Shown here piece by piece: positions 55,038-63,091 of a stretch of DNA of 64,000 nucleotides (positions are counted from its first letter, which is position 1; each line of letters starts with the position of its first letter). Both the position numbers and the translations under genes were made by a program. This stretch comes from Chitinophaga filiformis (GTDB lineage: Bacteria; Bacteroidota; Bacteroidia; Chitinophagales; Chitinophagaceae). The notes under the pieces are model-generated. The model had not been told where the DNA came from and made no database searches. It saw only the letters and a list, made by a program, of their open reading frames with translations. The stretch lies in contig NZ_FNBN01000002.1 of the NCBI RefSeq assembly GCF_900102545.1, positions 1,400,264 to 1,464,263 on the forward strand, read 5' to 3'.

Positions 55038-55445
55038 TCATACTTCTTCGTGCCCTGGGAACTGCTGCAGATTTCTGCGGAAAGTTGAGCCATGTTCTAC
55101 ACTGTCTTCCACCGCCCATACGGCCATGGCATATAATACGGGTTTTAATCCCATTCCTGCTTTGGTAAGGCTATACGTAACATATGGGGGTACAACAGGT
55201 TTAGCTTCCCTGACCAACAGGTTTTGCGCCTCCAGCTGTTTCAACTGCTGGATCAATACTTTCTCTGTAATATCAGGAATGCCCTTTTTAAGTTCGCTGT
55301 ATCGCTTGGGACCGGATAATAACTGGAATAAGATGATAGGCTTCCAATAGCCGCCGATCTTTTCCATTACATATGTTACAGGACATTCTTCAAAGGCAGA
55401 TCGCTTATTGGCCTGTATCGTCGAGTTTTCTTTTATCGTTGCCAT
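55038..55445 (-). CDS. HxlR-family transcriptional regulator
   Basis: This 135-aa protein starts from ATG 55443-55445 (MATIKENSTIQANKRSAFEE). The longer frame would cross the divergent promoter region and is not credible. HxlR hallmarks: CPVTYVMEKIGGYWKPIILF with the N-terminal Cys, GPKRYSELKKGIPDITEKVL, QQLKQLEAQNLLVREAKPVV and PPYVTYSLTKAGMGLKP. It is divergent from an NmrA-like oxidoreductase, the classic arrangement for HxlR/QorR-type sensors of quinones and electrophiles. Confidence 0.92.
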   Translation of the reverse strand: MATIKENSTIQANKRSAFEECPVTYVMEKIGGYWKPIILFQLLSGPKRYSELKKGIPDITEKVLIQQLKQLEAQNLLVREAKPVVPPYVTYSLTKAGMGLKPVLYAMAVWAVEDSVEHGSTFRRNLQQFPGHEEV

Positions 55446-55469
55446 AGTTACATACTCCTGGGTAAGTAC

Positions 55470-55504
55470 TTGTACAAAAGTAAGTACAAATCTACTTTTG
55501 TCAA
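55470..55504. promoter_or_regulatory. Overlapping divergent promoters and HxlR operator
   Basis: Rightward: TTG 55470-55472 and TACTTTTG 55493-55500 (20-nt spacing), start near 55507. Leftward: complement of 55475-55482 gives TACTTTTG, with TTG at the complement of 55502-55504, start near 55468. The two -7 boxes are the arms of a perfect ACAAAAGTA/TACTTTTGT inverted repeat, and TTGTAC/GTACAA (55470-55475, 55484-55489) is a second, nested one. Confidence 0.65.
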
Positions 55505-55511
55505 ACAAAAT

Positions 55512-56411
55512 ATGAATGACATGAAAATCACTATCACGGGCTCTCTGGGCAACATAGGACGAAGACTCACCAGCCAGCTGACCGCCAAAGGACATGAAGT
55601 AACCGTTATCAGTCATACCCCTGAAAGGGTGGCCGCAATTACCGCCTTAGGGGCCATCCCGGCTATCGGCAACGTAAACGATCCTGCCTTCCTGCAGCAT
55701 GCATTTGCAGGTGCAGACGCAGTATTCACCATGATCCCCCCTCACTATACGGATGTGGTCAACTATATGAAGACAGTAGGCGATCATTATGCTGCTGCCA
55801 TTGCTGCCACAGGTGTAAAGTATGTGGTGAACCTGAGTGCTATAGGCGCCCATCTGCCAGATGGTCCCGGCCCTACCAAAGGGAACTATTATGTTGAACA
55901 ACAGCTGAATGCGTTGCCCGGTGTACACGTGCTGCACCTGCGCCCCGGTATGTTCTACACCAACTTCTATGGCGCTATTCCCATGATTATGCACCAGCAT
56001 ATCATTGGTAATAATTTCGGGGCAGACGTTAAAATGGTGCTCTCCCATCCACGGGATATTGCGGATATTGCCGCTGAAGCATTGGATACACTTTCGTTCA
56101 GTGGAAAGAGTGTCCGTTATGTTGCAGGCGATGAGAAAAACGGCGCAGAGATCGTAGACATACTGGGCCGGGCTATTGACAAGCCGGCATTATCATGGAT
56201 AGCGTTTCCGGATGAAGCGCTGCTGCAAGGCATGATACAAAGTGGGATGAGTGAGGAAATGGCCAGGGTATATATGATCGAGATAGGGGTTGCTTTAAGG
56301 GAAGGCAAACTATTCGACGATTACCGCCTTCATGAAAAGGATGCTTATGGCAATATCAGCCTGGAGGAGTTTGCCGTAGAGTTTGCGGCAGCTTATGCGT
56401 CACATTACTGA
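55512..56411 (+). CDS. NmrA-like NAD(P)-binding oxidoreductase
   Basis: I use the ATG at 55512 (299 aa); the earlier in-frame start lies inside the promoter. The Rossmann fold begins MKITITGSLGNIGRRLTSQL (residues 4-23) with the GxxGxxG-type motif. ADAVFTMIPP and YVVNLSAIGAHLPDGPGP follow, as in atypical SDRs of the NmrA/QOR2 type. The substrate may be a quinone or the protein may be a redox sensor. HxlR regulation fits a quinone or electrophile detoxification role. Confidence 0.88.
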   Translation: MNDMKITITGSLGNIGRRLTSQLTAKGHEVTVISHTPERVAAITALGAIPAIGNVNDPAFLQHAFAGADAVFTMIPPHYTDVVNYMKTVGDHYAAAIAATGVKYVVNLSAIGAHLPDGPGPTKGNYYVEQQLNALPGVHVLHLRPGMFYTNFYGAIPMIMHQHIIGNNFGADVKMVLSHPRDIADIAAEALDTLSFSGKSVRYVAGDEKNGAEIVDILGRAIDKPALSWIAFPDEALLQGMIQSGMSEEMARVYMIEIGVALREGKLFDDYRLHEKDAYGNISLEEFAVEFAAAYASHY

Positions 56412-56419
56412 TCATAAAC

Positions 56420-56452
56420 AAAGAAGCCGCGTAGTGATTACGCGGCCTCTTT
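56420..56452. terminator. Bidirectional terminator between the NmrA-like and Mla genes
   Basis: AAAGAAGCCGCGTA (56420-56433) pairs with TACGCGGCCTCTTT (56439-56452) with one G-T. The A- and T-rich outer ends serve both converging transcripts. It lies 9 nt after the NmrA stop and 8 nt before the MCE-gene stop. Confidence 0.85.
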
Positions 56453-56459
56453 GTTTCAA

Positions 56460-57476
56460 TTATTTCTGAGCGTTCTTGATACTATCCTGTCTGGCCTTTT
56501 CTTCGCGTTTGGCTTTTTTCTTAAAGTAACCGCGCAGCAGGAAATTATGTTGTGCTGCCTCCAGGTCTTCATTCAGCTTACCGGTGCTGACGTTCAGATT
56601 CTTCAACATCTGTTTCAGCTCTTCACCTGATTGTTTGTCATTCAGCAACACGCCTACCGGAGAGTTTGCACTGTTCAGGTTTTCATTCAGTCCCTGCGTA
56701 GTGCTTTTCAGATTGGCCACTACCTCATTGGCATTGTTGGCTACAGCATTCATCTGCGTTACTGCTGAACGGAGATTTTTGAATATAGTGGTATCTGTTA
56801 CCAGGTCATTGGTGAGTGTACCTTCCTTACGCAAGCTGGCGGCATAAGCAGCCAGTCCCTGGGTCAGACGTTCGGTATTGCTGGCAGACTTCTGCAGGGA
56901 AGCAACAGCCAGCGACATGTTGCTGTACAAGGTTTCATCATTTACCAGCTTACCGATGGAGCCTTCACCGTTTATGATCTTTTTGCTGAGGGCATTCAGA
57001 TTACCGGTAATTCCCAGTAAGTTCTTATTGTTCTCCTGCAGGGTTGCCAGGATCTCATCAGGACTGATATTTACCGCTACTTTCAGCTGATCGCCGTCCT
57101 GGATAGCAGGCACACCATCTGTACCGCCGGATAATGCAATGATCTTATTACCTACAAGACCATCTGAACCCACTTTTGCCACTACATCTTTATGTATGAA
57201 TTTGGCTGAACTTTCTTCTATGTTCAGCGCTATTTCTATCTTATTATGTTCGAGAAAAGTGATTCTCTTTACGTTCCCCACTTTCACGCCGGAGTACCAT
57301 ACATTATTACCTGTCTGCACACCGCCGATGTCATTGAAGATGGCAGTGACATGCACCGCCTTTACAAATGCCTTCTTTTGTCCGCCAAGTGTAAGTACGC
57401 CTGCTATAACGATCAGCAAACCTATAACTATAAAAATGCCTACGATAACGGAGCGTCTGTTGCTTGATTCTTTCAT
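56460..57476 (-). CDS. MlaD-family MCE protein of a lipid transporter
   Basis: This 338-aa protein has one N-terminal membrane helix (VIVGIFIVIGLLIVIAGVLT), an MCE domain at about residues 38-115 (HVTAIFNDIGGVQTGNNVWY, GVKVGNVKRI, GLVGNKIIAL), then a long helical tail that is likely coiled coil (to about residue 310). It holds the lipid-binding ring at the inner-membrane transporter. It is third in an operon with the permease and ATPase genes, 3 nt from the ATPase stop. Confidence 0.92.
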   Translation of the reverse strand: MKESSNRRSVIVGIFIVIGLLIVIAGVLTLGGQKKAFVKAVHVTAIFNDIGGVQTGNNVWYSGVKVGNVKRITFLEHNKIEIALNIEESSAKFIHKDVVAKVGSDGLVGNKIIALSGGTDGVPAIQDGDQLKVAVNISPDEILATLQENNKNLLGITGNLNALSKKIINGEGSIGKLVNDETLYSNMSLAVASLQKSASNTERLTQGLAAYAASLRKEGTLTNDLVTDTTIFKNLRSAVTQMNAVANNANEVVANLKSTTQGLNENLNSANSPVGVLLNDKQSGEELKQMLKNLNVSTGKLNEDLEAAQHNFLLRGYFKKKAKREEKARQDSIKNAQK

Positions 57477-57479
57477 ATC

Positions 57480-58253
57480 TTACTGTATAAAATTATAATC
57501 ATAAAATTCCTTGATGAGGTCATCCTGTGTGCTGAATACCTCTTCAAAATTACCCTGCTTTACAAATTTCCCTTCTTTCATTACCACGATCTTATCACCC
57601 GTCTGTTTGGCGCAGGCAAGATCATGCGTAATGATGATGGAACTGGTATGAAAGCGGCGTTGCACTTCATTGATCAGGTTATTTATTTCAGTGCAGGTAA
57701 TCGGGTCCAGACCTGCAGTGGGTTCGTCATATAACATAATATCAGGACGCAGGATCAGCGTACGGGCAATGCCTATACGTTTACGCTGCCCGCCCGACAG
57801 CTCTGAAGGCATCTGGTCAATCGTCTTTGCCAGACCAACCGCCTCCAGTACCACACTCACCATTCTTTTCACCTGCTCATGCTTAATATTCGGCGTATTT
57901 CTCTTGAGAGGAAATGCCAGGTTCTCTCCCACTGTCATACTATCGTACAACGCACCATGCTGAAAGCAGAATCCTACTTTAAGACGCAACTCCCGCAGGG
58001 CCACACTATCCAGTTTGTCCACCTCCTGGCCCAGCACATTCACCGTACCGGAATCGGGTTGCAGCAAACCGGCAATGATCTTGATCAATACTGATTTCCC
58101 GGTACCTGAACGTCCCAGTACCACCACATTCTCTCCTTTGTGCACGTCGATGTCAATGCCGCGCAGCACGTGATTGCTTCCAAAAGACTTATACAGGTTA
58201 TGGATGTCAATCACCTTTTCATTCATATTTATTTCCGGCGTAAATGACTTCAT
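57480..58253 (-). CDS. MlaF-type ABC transporter ATP-binding protein
   Basis: This 257-aa ATPase shows Walker A GRSGTGKSVLIK, Q-loop CFQHGALYDSMT, signature LSGGQRKRIGIA, Walker B DIMLYDEPTAGLDP and H-loop IIITHD. These match MlaF/Ttg2A-like ATPases that power MCE lipid transport. The ATG at 58251-58253 is 3 nt after the permease stop; an internal ATG 27 nt later is an alternative start. Confidence 0.94.
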   Translation of the reverse strand: MKSFTPEINMNEKVIDIHNLYKSFGSNHVLRGIDIDVHKGENVVVLGRSGTGKSVLIKIIAGLLQPDSGTVNVLGQEVDKLDSVALRELRLKVGFCFQHGALYDSMTVGENLAFPLKRNTPNIKHEQVKRMVSVVLEAVGLAKTIDQMPSELSGGQRKRIGIARTLILRPDIMLYDEPTAGLDPITCTEINNLINEVQRRFHTSSIIITHDLACAKQTGDKIVVMKEGKFVKQGNFEEVFSTQDDLIKEFYDYNFIQ

Positions 58254-58256
58254 ATT

Positions 58257-59051
58257 CTAACGGATAGAGTTGGCTATTTGAACAATAAATACCTCTTCAA
58301 GAAAGATCAGGAACATGGATACCACCACGGAAGTATTAGCGGCCTTCCCCACACCCTGTGTACCCTGACTGGCATTATAACCCTGATAACAGCTTACCAC
58401 ACCAATTGTAAAACCAAATACCACCGCTTTAATGCCCGTGGTAATGAAGTCGAGGAAGTAAATATTCTTAAAGGCTTCCTGGAAAAAGCTGGTAAAAGAG
58501 GTCTGCTCATTCAGATGAATATCCAGGAAAGAACCCAACATTCCAACGAGGCCTGTGTAAGCTACCAGAATGGGAATAGATATGGTGGTGGCCATCACCC
58601 TTGTTACTACCAGGAATTTGAATGGATTGATTGCAGAAACCTCCATAGCATCTATCTGTTCGGTTACCCGCATAGATGCCAGCTCAGCGCCTATACCCGA
58701 TCCTACCTTACCGGCTGTGATCAGGGCCGTTACCAGTGGCGCCAATGCCCTGATCACAGCGATCGATATCAGGGAAGGCAGCCAGGAGGTAGCACCGAAT
58801 TCTGAGAGAGATGGCCTGGACTGTTTGGTAAATACAAGACCGGTAATAAATCCCGTCATCGTGATCAGGGCGAGGGACTTGTATCCCACCTGATAACACT
58901 GACGGATCACCTCACGCACTTCTACAGGTCCTTTAAAAGCTTCCTTAAAGATCCTGATCAGGAATAAGAAAATGTTGTAAATGTCTTTGAAAAAGCCATC
59001 AATCCCCTTTGATATAACTGGTTTCTCCGGTTGTTCAATATTTGAGTCCAT
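58257..59051 (-). CDS. MlaE-family ABC transporter permease
   Basis: This 264-aa membrane protein has about six hydrophobic segments and the MlaE pattern: SLALITMTGFITGLVFTKQS, LAPLVTALITAGKVGSGIGA, ELASMRVTEQIDAMEVSAIN and PFKFLVVTRVMATTISIPIL. It forms the inner-membrane channel for phospholipid transport between membranes. It is the first gene of the Mla operon. Confidence 0.94.
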   Translation of the reverse strand: MDSNIEQPEKPVISKGIDGFFKDIYNIFLFLIRIFKEAFKGPVEVREVIRQCYQVGYKSLALITMTGFITGLVFTKQSRPSLSEFGATSWLPSLISIAVIRALAPLVTALITAGKVGSGIGAELASMRVTEQIDAMEVSAINPFKFLVVTRVMATTISIPILVAYTGLVGMLGSFLDIHLNEQTSFTSFFQEAFKNIYFLDFITTGIKAVVFGFTIGVVSCYQGYNASQGTQGVGKAANTSVVVSMFLIFLEEVFIVQIANSIR

Positions 59052-59365
59052 TCGCTGTTTTTAAGAAAATTGCTAATATAAGTAGCCCGGTATTTATTTA
59101 CTAAATACAATTTTAGTTCTCGTTTGTTAAACCGGCAGCTAAGGTATCAACAATTCACGGTAAAATTCCAAGATACGGACTTATCTGCAATGGGATTGCA
59201 TATATGACTATTTAATAATAAAAATTTAAATGCAGATGTCTTTCAATGACAGGTGAGGAGCTGGGATATGTAGTCAAAGTTGCACAATGAAAGTCGTTTT
59301 GGGCAACTTTGACTACGGCAGGAATATTGCTTTATCGTATTGACAATCAGGGACAATGTTACAGA
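59052..59365. other. Intergenic gap between Mla operon and FAD oxidase
   Basis: The left half is AT-rich and must contain the Mla promoter, though no strict TAnnTTTG was found on the minus strand. At 59270-59316 there is a strong inverted repeat. No coding potential seen. Confidence 0.6.
59270..59316 (-). terminator. Perfect 14-bp inverted repeat downstream of the FAD oxidase gene
   Basis: GTAGTCAAAGTTGC (59270-59283) and GCAACTTTGACTAC (59303-59316) are exact complements with a 19-nt loop, 50 nt beyond the oxidase stop. The large loop and missing T-run leave it open whether this is a terminator or a binding site. Confidence 0.5.
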
Positions 59366-60877
59366 TCAGGCCAGCTGGTCGATCCCCCATTGCCTCAGGA
59401 CATCATTACTGAAAATCTTTGCTACAGCGGGTTCAATGATCCTGGACCTGGCTAACAGGAACTTATCAAGACTGTTACCGTACATCCGGCGCAGCCGGTC
59501 AGGCGCTATGGTGCTCATTTTACCCCAATGGAACGTATAAGGGATGTTCAGCTGCTCCAGTTTATTCCATACTGCATCATAGAAACTCAGGGTCTGGGGA
59601 GAGAGTACCGCATCCAGCTCCAGCACACAGGTAACCGGTGCAAAACGGGTGAAAGCCATTGTGGCCGGAGACGATTTAACAAAACGGAAAGCGAATAGTC
59701 CTACAAACGGGCCTGCCGATTCATTCATCTCCATCAGTACATTCACTACCTGCTCTACGGCAGACAGCGGCAATCCGATAGCAGCACTGGCCAGTTTTCC
59801 GTGCAAAGTGGTGTTGTTAAAGATCTCACTCAACCGGCCGAACTGTTTTTCGTGGATGTTGAGGCTTCCTGCCAGCACCTTATTCACCATCAATGGCACC
59901 ACTCCGGGCACTACCCCTGCCAGCTTTCCTATGAAACAGGGCGCATCATCTCCCGGCCCTATCCCGGCCGCATTCGCTTTTGGCGGCTCATAATCATTGC
60001 GGTACGGGCGTTTATACATGGCTGTCATATAGACCCCGTTTTTCATGTCGTAAGGATTGATCAGGACCTGCATATGAAAAGGCCTCACTCCCGGGTAGGG
60101 CAACCTGGGATTGCTGAAATCCAGTGTCTTCATCTGCCTGATCAGCGCATCATCATAGGGCGTACGGCGTTGATAAGATTCCAGCAGGAAATCGTCTTCC
60201 GCCTCTATCAGCGCCCCATGTATAAAGCCCATCGCGCCGATGCCTACCAGCGCCGCGTTGAATACCTCATCATCGCGCAACAATGTGGCGCCCAGCTTAT
60301 CCGGAAAGGTATCCGCCATCACAGGATAAGACGAACGTTCCAGCCAGATATGTGTATCCGGGCCGGTAATAATATGCAGCGCTACCACGCTTTCCTGTAT
60401 CGCGCCGAAGTCCAGCGCTGCACCATGGGTGCCTGTGGCAATGGCGCCCGCAATGGTTTGTCCGTTACTGGCCCCACTGGCAGAAAGGGACTGCCCACGG
60501 TCATGCAGGTGCTTGCTCAACTCCCATACCCGGTTGCCACACTGTGCCATACACAGGTATTTCGGATCACGAATATACTTCGGAGACACACTCTCCTTTG
60601 ATACCGTAAAACGGATGTTCAGTGGCTTGGTATTAAGAATGATACCATTAGTGGCTGCTATCGGAGAGAATGACCAGCTGCCGCCCAATGCTCTCAGTGG
60701 AGTATTGGTCTGTATCGCATCCCTGATGATCTGCTGTATCCCTTTGGTGGTATCGTTATAGATATCAAGTCCCTTACCAGTTGTCTCATTGGCAAGATCA
60801 TAGAGGTCTTTTATGGGCTGGGAAAACGTACTATGCTCGTTTTGCCAGTTGAAGGCGCCGTTTTTAATAATTTTCAT
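59366..60877 (-). CDS. FAD-binding oxidoreductase, aldono-lactone/sugar alcohol oxidase type
   Basis: This 503-aa flavoprotein has an FAD_binding_4 domain at about residues 48-220: LRALGGSWSFSPIAATNGII, GQSLSASGASNGQTIAGAIA and TGTHGAALDFGAI. The C-terminal half (about 240-503) fits the D-arabinono-1,4-lactone oxidase (ALO) domain, ending YTFHWGKMSTIAPDRLRRMY with a W-G-K motif near residue 447. Members oxidise aldonolactones or alditols using O2 or another acceptor. The exact substrate is unknown. No signal peptide is seen. It lies 36 nt downstream of the Bor-like gene. Confidence 0.85.
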   Translation of the reverse strand: MKIIKNGAFNWQNEHSTFSQPIKDLYDLANETTGKGLDIYNDTTKGIQQIIRDAIQTNTPLRALGGSWSFSPIAATNGIILNTKPLNIRFTVSKESVSPKYIRDPKYLCMAQCGNRVWELSKHLHDRGQSLSASGASNGQTIAGAIATGTHGAALDFGAIQESVVALHIITGPDTHIWLERSSYPVMADTFPDKLGATLLRDDEVFNAALVGIGAMGFIHGALIEAEDDFLLESYQRRTPYDDALIRQMKTLDFSNPRLPYPGVRPFHMQVLINPYDMKNGVYMTAMYKRPYRNDYEPPKANAAGIGPGDDAPCFIGKLAGVVPGVVPLMVNKVLAGSLNIHEKQFGRLSEIFNNTTLHGKLASAAIGLPLSAVEQVVNVLMEMNESAGPFVGLFAFRFVKSSPATMAFTRFAPVTCVLELDAVLSPQTLSFYDAVWNKLEQLNIPYTFHWGKMSTIAPDRLRRMYGNSLDKFLLARSRIIEPAVAKIFSNDVLRQWGIDQLA

Positions 60878-60913
60878 AGTGGATGAGTGTTGGGGTAAAA
60901 GAAATCTTACAAA

Positions 60914-61267
60914 TCACAGCGGGTCTGTCTGAGGCTGACAGGGAGTGGCACACTTCCATTCCAGCGACAGGGGACAGTAGATTCCCAGTGTGCAGACCGT
61001 TAAGAGGGCATTTCCGAAGTTGTTCTTCACGCGCACCTCAGCCATGCCATTTACGCCCAGTGAATCGCATATGGGTGTATGGATGATCTGCGGTTTGTTG
61101 AGTAATCCCCAGAAAAGGCTGTAAGTCCTGATCTTATTCATGGGAGTAACACCGGTGGAAGGAAGCGCATGAGTAGCAACGCGATAGGAATAACAGCTAC
61201 TTGCGCATAATATCATGACGGTCAGTATACCAGTCATGGCAACATTGTGGAATTTGGGGCAACGCAT
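60914..61267 (-). CDS. Bor-like lipoprotein
   Basis: This 117-aa protein has a lipobox LCASSC (Cys25) after a hydrophobic signal. The mature part (SYFWG-like YSLFWGLLNK, CDSLGVNGMAEVRVKNNFGN, TLGIYCPLSLEWKC) resembles Bor/Bor-related proteins of phage lambda and many chromosomes. Lambda Bor is an outer-membrane lipoprotein linked to serum resistance. Here no phage genes are adjacent, so a host housekeeping or envelope role is more likely. Confidence 0.65.
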   Translation of the reverse strand: MRCPKFHNVAMTGILTVMILCASSCYSYRVATHALPSTGVTPMNKIRTYSLFWGLLNKPQIIHTPICDSLGVNGMAEVRVKNNFGNALLTVCTLGIYCPLSLEWKCATPCQPQTDPL

Positions 61268-61358
61268 AGCAATATTTTCTACTAAAATAAGAAATAAAAA
61301 GGGTGAAAAGCACTATCACCTGCCTTTCACCCGCCTAAAAACCTCCTATTTTCCGGCC

Positions 61359-61607
61359 TTACCTTCCATATCTTTCTATCTGTTCCTGATGCTCACGATC
61401 CCTGAAACATCCCCGCCCATCTCTGAATGCAAAACGCATGGCCATTATATTCGCTGCTATGAACAATACAATCACCAGTATTGCAGCAACCTTACTCCAA
61501 CTTGTCAGTAACGGTTTCTTCGAAAAACCTCCGAAAATATACCCGATGATGAACACCATACAGGCTATAAACAGTATCCGTATGATGATAAAAAATGCGA
61601 CTCCCAT
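61359..61607 (-). CDS. Small two-helix membrane protein
   Basis: This 82-aa protein has two predicted membrane helices (FFIIIRILFIACMVFIIGYI and VAAILVIVLFIAANIMAM) and a charged C-terminus rich in D, R and E. No known family. It starts 12 nt after the TPR-like gene stop, so probably co-transcribed. Confidence 0.65.
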   Translation of the reverse strand: MGVAFFIIIRILFIACMVFIIGYIFGGFSKKPLLTSWSKVAAILVIVLFIAANIMAMRFAFRDGRGCFRDREHQEQIERYGR

Positions 61608-61619
61608 ATGTCTACAGTT

Positions 61620-62285
61620 TTATCTGTAATGACTTAATAGTTCCAGATTTTCCGCCTTTCCCCAGTGAGGTGCAGTACCTGCAGTGACGTGCTGTAGGTT
61701 CGTAAGGCTCTCGTTGGCCAGCTGTTTAGCCAGGTTCTTATCACCGCCCCACATCCCCGGCGTGTAATACTTTATCAATGCTTCTACATACATTGCTCTT
61801 GGATTCTGTGGATTCAGTGCCTTTGCTTTCTGCAGATACTGTCCTGATAACATTCCAAACTTCCTCCCATATCTCATGGGACTGATGAATATACGGGTGC
61901 GGTACACCATGCTCATCACTGTATACAACTCCGAAAGCTCCTTTTGCTGAGTTGTGGAATCCAGCAGCGATCCGGCTTTTAAGGCTTGTTCCTCTCCCCG
62001 CTTACTGTACGGCTCAATTCTCTCTCCACTATCCCGGTAAAGGAACCCAATCTTTGCGTTACAGTAGGCGGCATAATAGTAAGGCAGCCAGTCTGCCTTT
62101 CGTGCAGCAATCCCGGAGAATTCCTTTTCCAGCTTTTCATAATCTGCCACGCTGGAGGCCTTATCCAGTCTGGCGATTGCGTTTTGCAGTTCGTTGCTGG
62201 CAGACTGTGCGAAGCTGATGCAATAGCATGATAGCAGCACCAGCATGGATAACATTATTTTCTTCATATTCTTTGCCTTTTTCAT
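61620..62285 (-). CDS. Exported TPR-like protein
   Basis: This 221-aa protein has a signal peptide (MKKIMLSMLVLLSCYCISFA); an ATG 18 nt later, at 62267, may be the true start. The rest is helical with TPR-like character (QYLQKAKALNPQNPRAMYVE). It ends LLSHYR. The function is unknown; likely periplasmic. It heads a small operon with the two-helix membrane protein. Confidence 0.78.
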   Translation of the reverse strand: MKKAKNMKKIMLSMLVLLSCYCISFAQSASNELQNAIARLDKASSVADYEKLEKEFSGIAARKADWLPYYYAAYCNAKIGFLYRDSGERIEPYSKRGEEQALKAGSLLDSTTQQKELSELYTVMSMVYRTRIFISPMRYGRKFGMLSGQYLQKAKALNPQNPRAMYVEALIKYYTPGMWGGDKNLAKQLANESLTNLQHVTAGTAPHWGKAENLELLSHYR

Positions 62286-62304
62286 TAGCTATAGTATTTA
62301 CAGG

Positions 62305-62312
62305 CAAAGCTA
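62305..62312 (-). promoter_or_regulatory. Candidate -7 element of the TPR-like gene
   Basis: The complement of 62305-62312 is TAGCTTTG, a TAnnTTTG match placed 20-38 nt before either start codon. No clear TTG was seen at -33. Confidence 0.4.
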
Positions 62313-62389
62313 GGAACTGATACGGCGCAGCGTTTTACAGCGTAGATAACACGGGAAAGTGTTACGACAAGACGGGGAAATAAGTATAG

Positions 62390-63091
62390 TCAGTCTTTGG
62401 ATAAATTAAGCATGCGGGTTACATTCTCCTTATAGAACTCACTGACAGGAACTTCCTTGTTGCCAATTACAACAAGATCTCTTTTAACTGCTGATATCTT
62501 CTTCGCGGCTACAAGGAAAGATTTATGCGTACGTATAAACGCGGGAGGTGGTAGTTTCTCTTCCATGGCTTTCATGGTCATGCGCGTGAGCACAGGCTTC
62601 GTGGAAGATGACAGATAGATCTTAATATAGTCTTTCAGTCCTTCTATATACTCGATATCTGCTACAACAATTTTCACCTGTACATACTCCACATATACAA
62701 AGAAGTCTCTGGGCGCTTCAGATGCTTTATGTTGCAAACGAAACAACTCATATGCATGATTACAGGCCTTCAGGAAACGCTCAAAACTAAAGGGTTTCAG
62801 CAAGTAATCTACCACACGCAGTTCAAACCCCTCCAAAGCGTATTGCTCATAAGCTGTCACCAGGATGACCATCGGCGGTTGTGGCAATGATCTTAAAAAC
62901 TGTAGCCCGGTTAGTTTGGGCATCTGTATATCCAGGAAGATGAGATCTACCTGTTCCTGTTGCATTACCTCCATTGCTTCCATGGCATTCTTACATGTCT
63001 TCACCAACTGCAAAAAAGGTACCTGCCGGATGCTGTCTTCCAGCAACTCCCGCACCAGCAGTTCATCATCTATAGCAATACAACGCATCAT
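62390..63091 (-). CDS. LytTR-family response regulator
   Basis: This 233-aa protein has an N-terminal receiver with phosphoacceptor Asp54 (LIFLDIQMPKL), acidic Asp8-Asp9, and the conserved Lys in LLKPF near residue 98. The C-terminal LytTR DNA-binding domain runs from about 130 to 230 (VADIEYIEGLKDYIKIYLSS, RTHKSFLVAAKKISAVKRDL). It overlaps the kinase gene by 4 nt (ATGA), so they are translationally coupled. Likely targets of LytTR regulators in this group are envelope or nutrient genes; none is evident here. Confidence 0.94.
   Translation of the reverse strand: MMRCIAIDDELLVRELLEDSIRQVPFLQLVKTCKNAMEAMEVMQQEQVDLIFLDIQMPKLTGLQFLRSLPQPPMVILVTAYEQYALEGFELRVVDYLLKPFSFERFLKACNHAYELFRLQHKASEAPRDFFVYVEYVQVKIVVADIEYIEGLKDYIKIYLSSSTKPVLTRMTMKAMEEKLPPPAFIRTHKSFLVAAKKISAVKRDLVVIGNKEVPVSEFYKENVTRMLNLSKD

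Noticed and set aside
59801..60601. 266-codon plus-strand frame opposite the FAD oxidase
   Set aside because: Antisense to a clear FAD oxidase; composition is that of a shadow frame.
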